A stretch of DNA of 64,000 bases from the NCBI GenBank assembly GCA_035295745.1, contig DATGIL010000005.1, positions 62,001 through 126,000 on the forward strand, read 5' to 3'. Positions 24,943 through 33,679 of the stretch are shown one piece after another (position 1 is the stretch's first letter; every line of letters starts with the position of its first letter). The position numbers were made by a program, and so were the translations under genes. A model generated the notes under the pieces. It made no database searches and had not been told where the DNA came from. It saw only the letters and a list, made by a program, of their open reading frames with translations. Source of the stretch: JAIQFL01 sp035295745 (lineage in GTDB: Bacteria; Acidobacteriota; Terriglobia; Bryobacterales; Bryobacteraceae).

Positions 24943-27602
24943 CGGAGCGGATGTCGTGGCGCCCGAGGAATCCAGAATGGAAACGGTTGTCCCCCCAGCA
25001 CGATTGGCGGTTGGCCCGCTCCCACCGCGGCGGTTGCAGCGCTCAGATTTCTACCGAATGCCGATGCCAGTGAGCCGGGCGCCACGGGACCAAAGGTGAG
25101 GCTCGCAGCCGATACGACGGTGAAAGCCGGCTGCGGCTGCGATGCGTTAATAAAAGCCACAACGCCGAATTGGTGGTCGGCGCCGGCCAGATCGAGTTTC
25201 CCGTCTCGATTCAGATCGAGCGGAATCAACGGCCCAATCTCGTCGGCGAACTGCACTTCTGGCGCAAAGGTTCCGTCGCCCTTCCCCAACAGGTATCCAA
25301 CGCCTGGGTAGGCGTCCTCGCTCCGTGGAATACTGACCACCAGATCGGGAATGCCATCGCCGTTGAAGTCGCCTGCGGTGACACCCGCCGAGCTCACCGG
25401 GTAGACGACTGGCGGCTGGAAGGTTCCGTCTCCACGGCCAAGCAGCACGGCCAGACCGCCCCCATAGGTCGTGTCGTTCGAAAGCGTGACAGCGAGGTCG
25501 GGTTTTCCATCGCCATTGAAATCGGCTGTGGTGATGCTGTACGGACCAATGCCCGCCCCACCGGAAATCGGGACCGCCGGCGCCGGGGAAAAAGTTCCGT
25601 CGCCCTTGCCCAGCAGAATACTCACTGTGCCATTCGACTGCGCGACAGTGCCTTCGTTCGTAATCGCCAGATCCGGTTTACCGTCACCGTTCAGATCGAC
25701 CGCGACGATCGCGAAGGCCACCGGACCCGCATTGTACGATCCGAATGCACGGAACGACCCATCGCCGTCTCCGAGAAAGATCAGAACCTGATCGGCCGCA
25801 CCCCCGTTCTGCGTGTTGACCACTGCGGCCAAATCCAGCCGTCCATCGCCATTGAAATCGCCGGCTGCCAGCGACGCCGCGCTTAACCCGACGGGCAGTG
25901 CGATCGCGATTGGCGCCTGCAGGGTTCCATCTCCCTTGCCTGGGAACAGTGCCACGTAGTTCGGTATGTTGACCGAAGGCTGCAAGACCACCGCCAGATC
26001 CGGCTTCCCATCGCCAGTGAAATCCGCAGCAAGCATCGCCAGTGGGAGCCCCACAAGAGGACTCGCCTCCTGGTATTGAAACGCTGCGGTAAAGAAGCCC
26101 GTGCTCGACCCCAGCAGAATCGAAATCCGCCCGAAATCGGAATAGGCGAGATCGGGGATTCCGTCGCCGTTGAAATCGGCGGTTGCCACGGCGAGGCCGA
26201 AGTTGTCTACCGTGGCAACCCCCGCGACGCCGGTGGCCGGCGCGCCCCAAAATGTCCCGCCGCCGCGTCCAAAGAATACGGCCGAGGTCTCGTCAGAACC
26301 TGTCAGGATTGCCGCATTCCCGTACGCTCCCGCGACGATATCCATTCTGCCGTCGCCATCGAGATCCGCGAGAACCAGGCCCGGCCCGCCCTCCCAAAGG
26401 TAATCGCCGCGGCGCGGGAACGCACCCTTGCCGTCGCCGAAAAGGATCGTGAGCGCCCCGGAGGCGATATCGGGAACGCCATCGCCATCGACGTCGCCGA
26501 TCGTCAGTGAAGCGTATCCGGGGAACGACTCAGCTCCCGAAATGGCGTATGTCGTGAACGCCCCGAACGAACCGTTGCCCACGCCGAGGGCCACCGACAG
26601 AGATAGGAGGAAGTTCTGATTGTTACTCAGGCACACAAGATCCAGCTTCCCATCGCCGTTGAGATCGGCGAGCGCAACCGAGTCGGCGAAAATGTCGGAG
26701 GCAATTGCGCCGCCGTCCTGAAAGGTGCCATCGCCGTTGCCCGCCAGAAACGAAATCGTTCCCCCGCCTGATCTTGGCCCCGCGATGCCGAGCACAAGGT
26801 CCGGCTTCCCGTCGCCATTCACATCGCCTACTGCAAATGAAACTCCCGTCGCGTCCGCCGTAGGACCCGGGAGGACATGTTGAATGGGCGGCTGAAAGCT
26901 CGCACCGCCATTGCCTATCAGTACATTGATGGATACCGGCGTGGTCAGGGACGCGGAGGTTGTAGCCACAATGAGATCCGGGAGTCCATCCCCGTTCAGA
27001 TCTGCCAGAACGAACTGTGCCCCGGCAAGGGAGTAATGCGTCGACGAGAGGAAGTTCATCTGCGAATCGAACAGCACCGCATCGATTCCTACTAAATTAC
27101 TCGCGGGCTGGATCGACAGGTAGCCGCCGGATGGGAGACGTTCCAGTGCGACGGGTTGTGACGGAGCGCCCGGTGGATTTCCGGTCTGCGGAGTGGCCAG
27201 CGGCGGTAGAGCAACCAACTCCGGCACGCATCCAGTGAGTTGCCGTCCGTAGTTAGGCGTCGTTTGGATGCTCCTGTAGGGCGATGCGCTGGTCAATTGG
27301 TTGGCGGTGTAGGAACCGTCGACCTGTCTAGTCAGAATCGTCTGCGAAGAAGCGGTAGGCTTCAAATTCAGAGCTACAGCCTTTTGGAAATTCACCGCCG
27401 GACAGTCGGGTTCAGCGTCCGCGCCGCCCGTCAACAGGCAGAGTAGGACGAATGGCCGAGCCCATAAGCGCAGTTTACCGGCCCTCCGTATGCGCTCCGT
27501 TTGGGAAGGTTCGGAAGTGTCGTCCGGTTTCTTACTCACCGAACTGATGCGAGCAAGCCAACAACCATTACGGACTGCGCTAGAGCGAGGTATGTAGACC
27601 AA
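24915..27602 (-). CDS. Secreted FG-GAP/VCBS-repeat beta-propeller protein, frameshifted near its end
   Basis: 895 residues in this frame. About twelve calcium-binding loops of the form ADFNGDGKPDL or GDVNGDGKPDL are spaced 45-60 residues apart, as in integrin-alpha-like FG-GAP/VCBS propellers. A hydrophobic export signal lies near residues 45-62 (ARPFVLLCLLTGGADAE); the real start is probably inside the first 45 codons and cannot be fixed. The last 25 or so residues after PPIVLGG are out of frame and meaningless; the true C-terminus is the TIGR03437-like domain at 24421-24942. It is probably extracellular or on the cell surface. Function is unknown; carbohydrate or surface binding is plausible. 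Confidence 0.85.
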   Translation of the reverse strand: MVYIPRSSAVRNGCWLARISSVSKKPDDTSEPSQTERIRRAGKLRLWARPFVLLCLLTGGADAEPDCPAVNFQKAVALNLKPTASSQTILTRQVDGSYTANQLTSASPYRSIQTTPNYGRQLTGCVPELVALPPLATPQTGNPPGAPSQPVALERLPSGGYLSIQPASNLVGIDAVLFDSQMNFLSSTHYSLAGAQFVLADLNGDGLPDLIVATTSASLTTPVSINVLIGNGGASFQPPIQHVLPGPTADATGVSFAVGDVNGDGKPDLVLGIAGPRSGGGTISFLAGNGDGTFQDGGAIASDIFADSVALADLNGDGKLDLVCLSNNQNFLLSLSVALGVGNGSFGAFTTYAISGAESFPGYASLTIGDVDGDGVPDIASGALTILFGDGKGAFPRRGDYLWEGGPGLVLADLDGDGRMDIVAGAYGNAAILTGSDETSAVFFGRGGGTFWGAPATGVAGVATVDNFGLAVATADFNGDGIPDLAYSDFGRISILLGSSTGFFTAAFQYQEASPLVGLPLAMLAADFTGDGKPDLAVVLQPSVNIPNYVALFPGKGDGTLQAPIAIALPVGLSAASLAAGDFNGDGRLDLAAVVNTQNGGAADQVLIFLGDGDGSFRAFGSYNAGPVAFAIVAVDLNGDGKPDLAITNEGTVAQSNGTVSILLGKGDGTFSPAPAVPISGGAGIGPYSITTADFNGDGKPDLAVTLSNDTTYGGGLAVLLGRGDGTFQPPVVYPVSSAGVTAGDFNGDGIPDLVVSIPRSEDAYPGVGYLLGKGDGTFAPEVQFADEIGPLIPLDLNRDGKLDLAGADHQFGVVAFINASQPQPAFTVVSAASLTFGPVAPGSLASAFGRNLSAATAAVGAGQPPIVLGGQPFPFWIPRAPRHPLRCSTYRRCK

Positions 27603-27681
27603 CAGGGTGGTGTTCTCGTCGTGGCATTTGATAGCTCCTCGCTGCTCGCGGAGTGTTTACCCGTGCGAGGATCTGCAAACT

Positions 27682-27698
27682 CGGGTTGCCTCAACCCG
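27682..27698 (-). terminator. Possible hairpin after the tolC pair
   Basis: CGGGTTG-CCT-CAACCCG is a perfect 7-bp stem with a 3-nt loop, about 100 bp past the stop of the downstream tolC-like gene. On the minus strand only a short T-run (AGTTT) follows, and a slightly better one (GTTTTCT) follows on the plus strand. It may end the tolC operon, but the evidence is weak. Confidence 0.3.
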
Positions 27699-27798
27699 GT
27701 TTTCTATTGATCCCCAACCCCCGATTAGGCCACGGACGCGATTCGTTGACCAAACTAAGGGCGAGGTCAAAGGCCTGTAACGGTCAGGGAGACCGTCG

Positions 27799-29730
27799 TT
27801 AGTTCTTATTCGCCGGAGGTTGCTGCTGTTTCTGTTGCGGTTGTTGCTGGCCTTGCTGGCCCTGTTGCTCGATAACGTCGGGCGCATGCGACTCGCGATT
27901 CACGTGCCCCGCCAGACCTTCGTCGAGCGTGATGTTGTAGCGATCGAGCGTCGATCCCATGACCTGATCCAACGAGATCTTGGCGTGCTCATACGCGGTC
28001 CGCGCCGCCACTTCCGCCAGTTGCGCGGTGATCAACTGCCGCTGGTCGGCCATGATCGCGTTAAAGGTGGTCGGGCCGGAAGACTTCTTCTTCTCCGCTT
28101 CGAGTAGCTGCTCCTGCAAAACGCGTGTCTCTTGGGCGGTGCCATATCGCGCCCGCGCCTGGCGAATGGCGCTGGTGGCGCTTGCTATGTCCACCAGAAT
28201 CTGGTTTGTCGTCCGTTGGCTGCTCACTTGCGATTGCCGGAACTGTAACTGATCGATTCCGTAGTCGGCCTGCGCCTGCCGATTTCCTATAGGCGCCGAA
28301 AAGGTGGCCACCACCGAGTTGCTGGGGAAATTGCGGCGGAAGATCTGTGCCAACGCCGTGCCGTACCCCCCCACGAAGTAGGGATTGGCGCCCGGCCCGG
28401 CGGTCCCCGCCGTGCCGCGATCGTAGGTTCGGCCCGTGATGGTGAGGGAAGGCAGCAGAGGATTGGTGGTTCCCGCCAGATTGATCTCCGAAGTCTGGTC
28501 CTGGAAGTTGGAGACGGCCACGTCGGGCCGTTTCGCCAGGGCCGTAGTGACTGCCTGTCGAAGCTGCGGCAGTTCCTCATTTTCCGGAATCTCGATGCGG
28601 TCGATGGGAATGATCTCCGCAGCGTCCAATTCCGGAATCTCAGTGTGGCTCAACGCGTCTTTGAGCAGCAGCCCACGCTGACGCACATTGGCCTCGGCCA
28701 CCACTACATCCTGCCGGCGAGTGCCAAATTCCGCTTCGGCGCGTGGCATTTCCACGCCCGCGATGGCGCCGACGGAAATCTCGTACTTGGTATCCTCCAC
28801 AAATTTGCGTGTGATTTCGAGGGCATTTTGACGAGCTTTCAATTCCTCCCGCGCGCTTGCCAGATCCCAGTAGAGATTTACAACTTGGACCACGGTATTC
28901 AACAACGTGGAACGGAACACTTCTCGCGAGGCGGTGGTATTAACCTGCGCGATGCGGATTCCCCGATTATTCAGCTTGGCTCCGAAACCCTGCAGCAGAC
29001 TGTGCTGAAAATAAATGTCCATGTGCGGACCGACCGCGGGATTCAGGATGTCTCCTGGCGAGTTCTCTTTCAAATACTGCTCGTAGTCCACAAACTGCAC
29101 GGTTCCACCCGTGATCAATCGTTGCACCACCGTGGTGTTATAGGTATGCACCGTATCTTCCAGCGAACTTACCTGGCTGGCCACGGTATTGGCCTGCGGC
29201 TGGGTCAGATGGCCAAAGATCGTGGTGTTCTGGATGTACGGGTCTAGCGCCGGGGTAATCGCGCCGATCTGTTGAATCGTGGCCGCTCCGTTGCCCCCGC
29301 CCGTGCCACCACCGCCGCCGTTGCTCTGCCCCGCGCTGACCAGACTGCCGGCCACGCCGAGACCGGCGTCGGCGCTGGCCACCTGAGAACTGGCGCTCGG
29401 TACGCCGCGCAGTGGACCGCCGGCCTTCGCCCGTTCCAAGGCGGAATCCGCCAGCATCGGCCCGTAGCGGGCAATTTCGAGATTCAGATTGTTCTCGATC
29501 GCCAAAGCAATTGCATCTTCCACCGTAAGGTAGAGGTTGCCCGCGCGAATCAGGCTGCTCAGTCGAGTGGAATTGGTCAATCGGATGGGCGGGATCTCGG
29601 GCGCCGCATACGATCGAATCAGAACCGGGTAGTTTGGTTTGTTGATGGAGTAGGGCTGCTGGTTTTGCGCCGCCGCCGGAAGGGCCATCAGGCCCGCCAG
29701 CAATCCGCATACGAACGCCCGGGGTCTCAT
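27799..29730 (-). CDS. TolC-family outer membrane efflux protein (second of tandem pair)
   Basis: 643 residues, longer than E. coli TolC. It has a signal peptide (VCGLLAGLMALPAAAQ). The repeated helical hairpins of TolC appear as LTVEDAIALAIENNLNLEIA early on, and AVTTALAKRPDVAVSNFQDQ and YGIDQLQFRQSQVSSQRTTN later. A Gly-rich insert (GGGGGTGGG) sits near residue 140 and the C-terminus is Gln-rich (QQGQQGQQQPQQKQQQ). The start overlaps the upstream tolC-like stop by ATGA, so translation is coupled. No membrane-fusion or pump gene accompanies the pair. Confidence 0.9.
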   Translation of the reverse strand: MRPRAFVCGLLAGLMALPAAAQNQQPYSINKPNYPVLIRSYAAPEIPPIRLTNSTRLSSLIRAGNLYLTVEDAIALAIENNLNLEIARYGPMLADSALERAKAGGPLRGVPSASSQVASADAGLGVAGSLVSAGQSNGGGGGTGGGNGAATIQQIGAITPALDPYIQNTTIFGHLTQPQANTVASQVSSLEDTVHTYNTTVVQRLITGGTVQFVDYEQYLKENSPGDILNPAVGPHMDIYFQHSLLQGFGAKLNNRGIRIAQVNTTASREVFRSTLLNTVVQVVNLYWDLASAREELKARQNALEITRKFVEDTKYEISVGAIAGVEMPRAEAEFGTRRQDVVVAEANVRQRGLLLKDALSHTEIPELDAAEIIPIDRIEIPENEELPQLRQAVTTALAKRPDVAVSNFQDQTSEINLAGTTNPLLPSLTITGRTYDRGTAGTAGPGANPYFVGGYGTALAQIFRRNFPSNSVVATFSAPIGNRQAQADYGIDQLQFRQSQVSSQRTTNQILVDIASATSAIRQARARYGTAQETRVLQEQLLEAEKKKSSGPTTFNAIMADQRQLITAQLAEVAARTAYEHAKISLDQVMGSTLDRYNITLDEGLAGHVNRESHAPDVIEQQGQQGQQQPQQKQQQPPANKN

Positions 29731-31712
29731 TGCTTGCCTCCCTGCGGACGGCCCTCTGGAACGTTCGCCGGAATCACCGACTCCCTGGCAACGTGACCCG
29801 AAATGGCCTCTTCCATCGAAACATGATTCACTTCCAGAGCGCGGCCCAGCGCCAGGTCAAACGAGATCTTGTTGTGTGTGTAGTTGGCCATGGCCTGTAC
29901 TTCGGTGTCCTGGGTAGCGGCCAGCGCCTGTTGCGCCGCGATCACCAACGCCACACTGCCCACACCGGCCTGAAACCGCTTTTGCTCTGCATCCAAAGTC
30001 TGTTCGGCCAACACCCGCGACGCCACCGAGGTTTCGTATCTCGACCTGGCCTGTTCCAATCCGATGACGTTGGTTTTCACGTCCACCCGCACCTGGTTGA
30101 CAGCCTTCTGCAATTGCAGTTCGGCTTGCCTGGCCTGCAATTGGTCGGTCACATAGTCGGCCTGTGCGGCGCGATTGCGAAACGGGATGTTGAGAGAGAA
30201 ACCGGCCGAGTAGTTCGGAAAAGCGCGTCCAAACAACTGCGCGAAGACGCTCGTATTCCCTCCCAGGAAGTAGGGGTTCGGTGGGCCGCAGTTGTCGTTC
30301 GGATTGGTGTCCGTGCCGCACCGGGCCGCGTAGAGGGGATTGATCGGCCCTCCCAATCCGTTATTCGTAAATTCCGCGAAGGCTGACAGGCTGGGCAGGA
30401 GCCCGTTCTTGTCGCCCTTCAGCATAATCTGCTGGCTCTCCAGGTTTAGGCGGTCCCGCTGCAGTTCCAGGCGATTCGTCAACGCCTCCTGAATCAAATC
30501 CTGGATCGGCCGGATCTCCTCAGTCTTGGGAATTTCGATGTGGTCCAGCGGGATGATACGGACATCGTCCAGCCAGGAGTTTTGGATCCCATTGCGATTG
30601 AGCGCGTTCTTGAGTACAATCTCTTGCTGCGCGACGTTCGTCTGGGCGATCAGCAGATCCTGCTTGCTCACCGAGACGGCCGCCGCTGCACGCGTAATTT
30701 CGATTCCCGCCAGGGCCCCAATCGCCACCTGCTTCTTGTTGCCCTCGTACAAATCCTCCGCTACCGCCAGGGCGCGCTCCTTAATGCGGACGGCGTCGTT
30801 GAAACTCACCAGATCCCAGTAGAGATTGAGTGCTGCCGAGACGGTCGTAGCCACCTGCAGTTTCACCTGCATATCGCTCACCTTCATGTTGTTCCTGGCG
30901 ACGCGGATGTCGCGGTTGTTGACAGCGATGCTGAAGCCCTGCAGGAGCGGCTGGCTGATCTGAAAGTCGAAGTACCCGTTCAAGGTCGGGTTGAATAAAA
31001 CCGAAGAGCTGTTGATCAGGCTGCGGCTATTGTAAAACGTAAAATTGACGTTGGTGCCGGTGATGAACGATTGGCTGTAACCAGACGCGAAGCTGCGGAA
31101 AGTGTTGGTCAACGCCGTCGTGCCTACCAGAACCGTATTGGTTTGTGGAGTGGTTGAGTGCGAGGCCTGCACCTGAACGAAGAAATTTGGATCGAGATTC
31201 GGGGGTGTTGGGCCGATCGCGGTGATTACGGAACCGCCCGCCGACAAAGCGCCGCCACCCAGTCCCGTGGCGTTGCTGCTGATGCCTGCAGTGCTGACGC
31301 TGGTAGGCCCAGCCGCTATGGGTGTATCCACTCCGCGCAGAATGCCGCCGCCTTCCGCGCGCCGCAACACTTCGCGCGCCAGGAAGGGACTATACCGCTG
31401 AACCGCGATATCGAGATTGTTCTCCAACACCAGCGCGATCACGTCCTGCACCGAAAGGTAGAGATTGCCGTTCCGCAGCAGAGACTCGAGCCGGGGTGTG
31501 TTGGTCAATTTCGCCGGGGCTACCTGCCGCTTCTCCAGATGGAGAGGACGCAGGAATCGTCCTACCACCGGATTCTCTTTGGGATTGGTGATGTAGACTT
31601 CCGACTGCTGTGCGAGCACAGGACCCGAAATCAACAGGAGGGCTAACCAGCCCCGGGCAGGACGGGTAAGGCGGATATTCATTGGCTTGCGCACACGATT
31701 CTCTTTCCTCAT
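29727..31712 (-). CDS. TolC-family outer membrane efflux protein (first of tandem pair)
   Basis: 661 residues. The signal peptide is GWLALLLISGPVLAQQ; a second in-frame ATG at 31679 (MNIRLTRPARGW) would give a more usual leader and may be the real start. It shares the plan of its downstream neighbour: LSVQDVIALVLENNLDIAVQ, GYFDFQISQPLLQGFSIAVN and DVKTNVIGLEQARSRYETSV are TolC-type segments. The two are paralogues in one operon, perhaps assembling a heterotrimer or serving different pumps. 197 bp of leader separates it from the next gene. Confidence 0.9.
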   Translation of the reverse strand: MRKENRVRKPMNIRLTRPARGWLALLLISGPVLAQQSEVYITNPKENPVVGRFLRPLHLEKRQVAPAKLTNTPRLESLLRNGNLYLSVQDVIALVLENNLDIAVQRYSPFLAREVLRRAEGGGILRGVDTPIAAGPTSVSTAGISSNATGLGGGALSAGGSVITAIGPTPPNLDPNFFVQVQASHSTTPQTNTVLVGTTALTNTFRSFASGYSQSFITGTNVNFTFYNSRSLINSSSVLFNPTLNGYFDFQISQPLLQGFSIAVNNRDIRVARNNMKVSDMQVKLQVATTVSAALNLYWDLVSFNDAVRIKERALAVAEDLYEGNKKQVAIGALAGIEITRAAAAVSVSKQDLLIAQTNVAQQEIVLKNALNRNGIQNSWLDDVRIIPLDHIEIPKTEEIRPIQDLIQEALTNRLELQRDRLNLESQQIMLKGDKNGLLPSLSAFAEFTNNGLGGPINPLYAARCGTDTNPNDNCGPPNPYFLGGNTSVFAQLFGRAFPNYSAGFSLNIPFRNRAAQADYVTDQLQARQAELQLQKAVNQVRVDVKTNVIGLEQARSRYETSVASRVLAEQTLDAEQKRFQAGVGSVALVIAAQQALAATQDTEVQAMANYTHNKISFDLALGRALEVNHVSMEEAISGHVARESVIPANVPEGRPQGGKQ

Positions 31713-31909
31713 GAATTGCTTTCAGGTTTTGGACTTCGGCCAGTGATGACCGGTTTGCAATTCCACTTCCAGAGGATCGCGCTGTGCTGAGTCGGTTTAG
31801 TCCATGTTCCTGCTAGAGGTTAGGCTACGGGCGGGCGTCCCGGTCGGGGGACGCCAGGGTAGGTGTCCGATATTGAGACGGGCTGTTCGATTTCGGCCCC
31901 GCGATGGAC

Positions 31910-32323
31910 TCAGTAGCGGCCGGGCCCCTCGACTTTACGGAAGATCTGGAACCATGCCCCTGCCAACGCAAGGATGGCTCCGAGCATGAGGTACCCTGCC
32001 AGGCGCGCCTCACCCGGCGCAAAGTGGTAGCTGCTCAGGACATATCCCTTCACCATGAAGACTGCCACGGCGAGACTCCACAGGAAGAACAGCGCCCTCA
32101 GCTTTCCGCGGATCGCCAGGAGCAGAGTGACGAGCCCAAACAACGAACCGAAGAACACCACCAAGGTCAGGGTGGATCCTGTCCAGGGAAGCATTCCCAA
32201 GTGTAAGTTGTTGCCTCCTGTGATCAGTGTCAGGCTGGAGATCGCCAGCAGCAAGAGCGCCAACAGGCCGTGAAACAGATAACTGAAAAAGCGTAAAAGC
32301 GTCCGAAGTACGCCCAACTCCAC
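31910..32323 (-). CDS. Four-helix integral membrane protein, unknown function
   Basis: 137 residues, almost entirely hydrophobic, with four segments: FLFHGLLALLLLAISSLTLI-like, LTLVVFFGSLFGLVTLLLAI, LFFLWSLAVAVFMVKGYVL and LAGYLMLGAILALAGAWFQI. I recognise no family. It lies upstream of the tolC pair on the same strand, about 200 bp from it, so it may or may not share their transcript. Confidence 0.65.
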   Translation of the reverse strand: MELGVLRTLLRFFSYLFHGLLALLLLAISSLTLITGGNNLHLGMLPWTGSTLTLVVFFGSLFGLVTLLLAIRGKLRALFFLWSLAVAVFMVKGYVLSSYHFAPGEARLAGYLMLGAILALAGAWFQIFRKVEGPGRY

Positions 32324-32446
32324 CTCCTAGTCCAAATGGAACCGCTATTCTAACAAGTCGCTCGCCGCAGCGTGCCCGTTTTCGGGATACGGGGTCCGAT
32401 TGGATGGTTCCTTCAGAGCCAGTTGCCGGGCTCCGTCTGGTCTGCC

Positions 32447-32638
32447 ATGATGAGCCTTATGAAATGGATCTACACGATTTTCCAGTCCGATCAGGATCTC
32501 GACTCGATTCAAGCCACGCTGGATTCGTTAGGCCAGGAGGGGTGGGAGATGGTCTCCGTTTCGCACCAGCAACTTGTTGACGTCGACGATCGCGCCTTCG
32601 ATCAGTACACCTTTTTCTTTAAGCAGCCGGCATCTTAA
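32447..32638 (+). CDS. DUF4177-like small protein
   Basis: 63 residues (starts possible at 32447, 32450 or 32459). The pattern MKWIYTIFQ, LDSLGQEGWEMVSV and YTFFFKQP is that of the DUF4177 family, short cytoplasmic proteins of unknown role in which the central GxEGWE motif is invariant. It begins a set of three short plus-strand genes of lineage-specific appearance. Confidence 0.75.
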   Translation: MMSLMKWIYTIFQSDQDLDSIQATLDSLGQEGWEMVSVSHQQLVDVDDRAFDQYTFFFKQPAS

Positions 32639-32835
32639 GGAGCCCGTTGAAAGCCGTCGCCTCCTGCAAAGCGGGTCCGCTGCGGAAAGCGGTGTCCCGC
32701 TCCGTTGGACTGGGCGGGCGGGTGTAATCGTACATTTACCCGATCCCAAACCCTGGTTTCATAACCAAAGTCAGCTTGTTGTTAGTACCGGTACGGTACA
32801 GCATCAAGTTGTCCGGATTTACTGGTGAGGTGATC

Positions 32836-33084
32836 ATGCATTTGATTCTTCGATACCCGAGTGGCCGCCTGGCGGACGGAGTTCTACTTGCCGCTGGTCC
32901 GAGCCGCTTGCGGATCGTTGTGAAAAGGCTGAACGAAACCATCGAACTGCATTTGACCCAGGGTGAATGGGTGTCCGACCGGGGAGAACGGATCGGCATC
33001 GAAGGCTGGCTAAGTGACGGAAACACCGCCGCTTCCAACCTTCTCTCGCAGTTCGGCCGGAAAACTTCCACTGCCACTCATTGA
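32836..33084 (+). CDS. Small hypothetical protein, beta-rich
   Basis: 82 residues. GTGAGGTG lies 4 nt before ATG 32836, which sets the start. The protein is predicted beta-rich (MHLILRYPSGRLADGVLLAA, LRIVVKRLNETIELHLTQGE) with no signal peptide. No family is recognised. A GTACCGGTAC palindrome at 32785-32794 lies 42 bp before the start and could be a control site. Confidence 0.6.
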   Translation: MHLILRYPSGRLADGVLLAAGPSRLRIVVKRLNETIELHLTQGEWVSDRGERIGIEGWLSDGNTAASNLLSQFGRKTSTATH

Positions 33085-33321
33085 GCGCCGGTTCTGCGAA
33101 GAGCGCCTCCCGAGCCCTTCGCCGAAGGATATGAGAAATCGGCACTGCCGGTACGTTTACTAAAGATCGATCCACCCGGAAAGATGCGGCCCGTTAGTAC
33201 TAGAATACCCGCATTGTTTCCAGGCAGATACCACCCAAAACCTCTTGTCAGATCTCTCCGTTAGCGGCAAACTAAATTGGAGCAAATGGCGGATCTTCCG
33301 GTCCGCCAGTCTGTCAGGAGA

Positions 33322-33582
33322 ATGTCCGTGGAACTATCGGATCCGCATGTCATCGCAAATCTTCTATCCGTGCCTGACGGTGGACGCAGGCCGGCAGCGG
33401 CGAGTCCGGCGGTAGTCAATACCACCAAGCGGCAACGGGCCGCCCGGCTTTCGCAGTGCAGGTGCGGCGTGTGCACCAATTGTCAGGAGAACGCGCGTTG
33501 GGATCGAATTTTCAAAGAGAAATTTGCGGACCCCGATTATTACAGTCCGCGCCCGATCCGTCGCACGTCTCCTTTGCTGTAA
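33322..33582 (+). CDS. Small CxCxxCxxC protein, putative metal-binding
   Basis: About 86 residues. The conserved-looking block CRCGVCTNCQENARWDRIF carries four cysteines in a CxCxxCxxC pattern, fit for a Zn or Fe-S site, followed by EKFADPDYYSPRP. I recall similar short proteins from other Acidobacteriota but cannot name a family. The start is uncertain: ATG 33286, ATG 33322, or GTG 33328, the last having AGGAG at the best distance (7 nt). No export signal. It is followed by a stem-loop and then the amidohydrolase gene. Confidence 0.65.
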   Translation: MSVELSDPHVIANLLSVPDGGRRPAAASPAVVNTTKRQRAARLSQCRCGVCTNCQENARWDRIFKEKFADPDYYSPRPIRRTSPLL

Positions 33583-33595
33583 CGGCGCGGTAAAG

Positions 33596-33644
33596 CTTCC
33601 GGCTTGCCGTCTCGTTCTCGTGTTGTGTGCCGGCAACCCGGAAG
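33596..33644 (+). promoter_or_regulatory. Stem-loop between the CxC protein gene and the amidohydrolase gene
   Basis: CTTCCG (33596-33601) and TTGCCG (33604-33609) pair with CGGCAA (33631-33636) and CGGAAG (33639-33644), giving two 6-bp helices around a 2x2 internal loop and a 21-nt terminal loop. There is no T-run. It could protect the 3' end of the upstream mRNA or lie in the amidohydrolase leader. Confidence 0.35.
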
Positions 33645-33679
33645 TCGCCCGTTCAATGCTATGATGGCGCCAAAACGCC

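Noticed and set aside
24181..25311. A plus-strand open frame of 376 codons across the TIGR03437 tail
   Set aside because: Arg/His-rich shadow of the minus-strand gene, with no recognisable domain.
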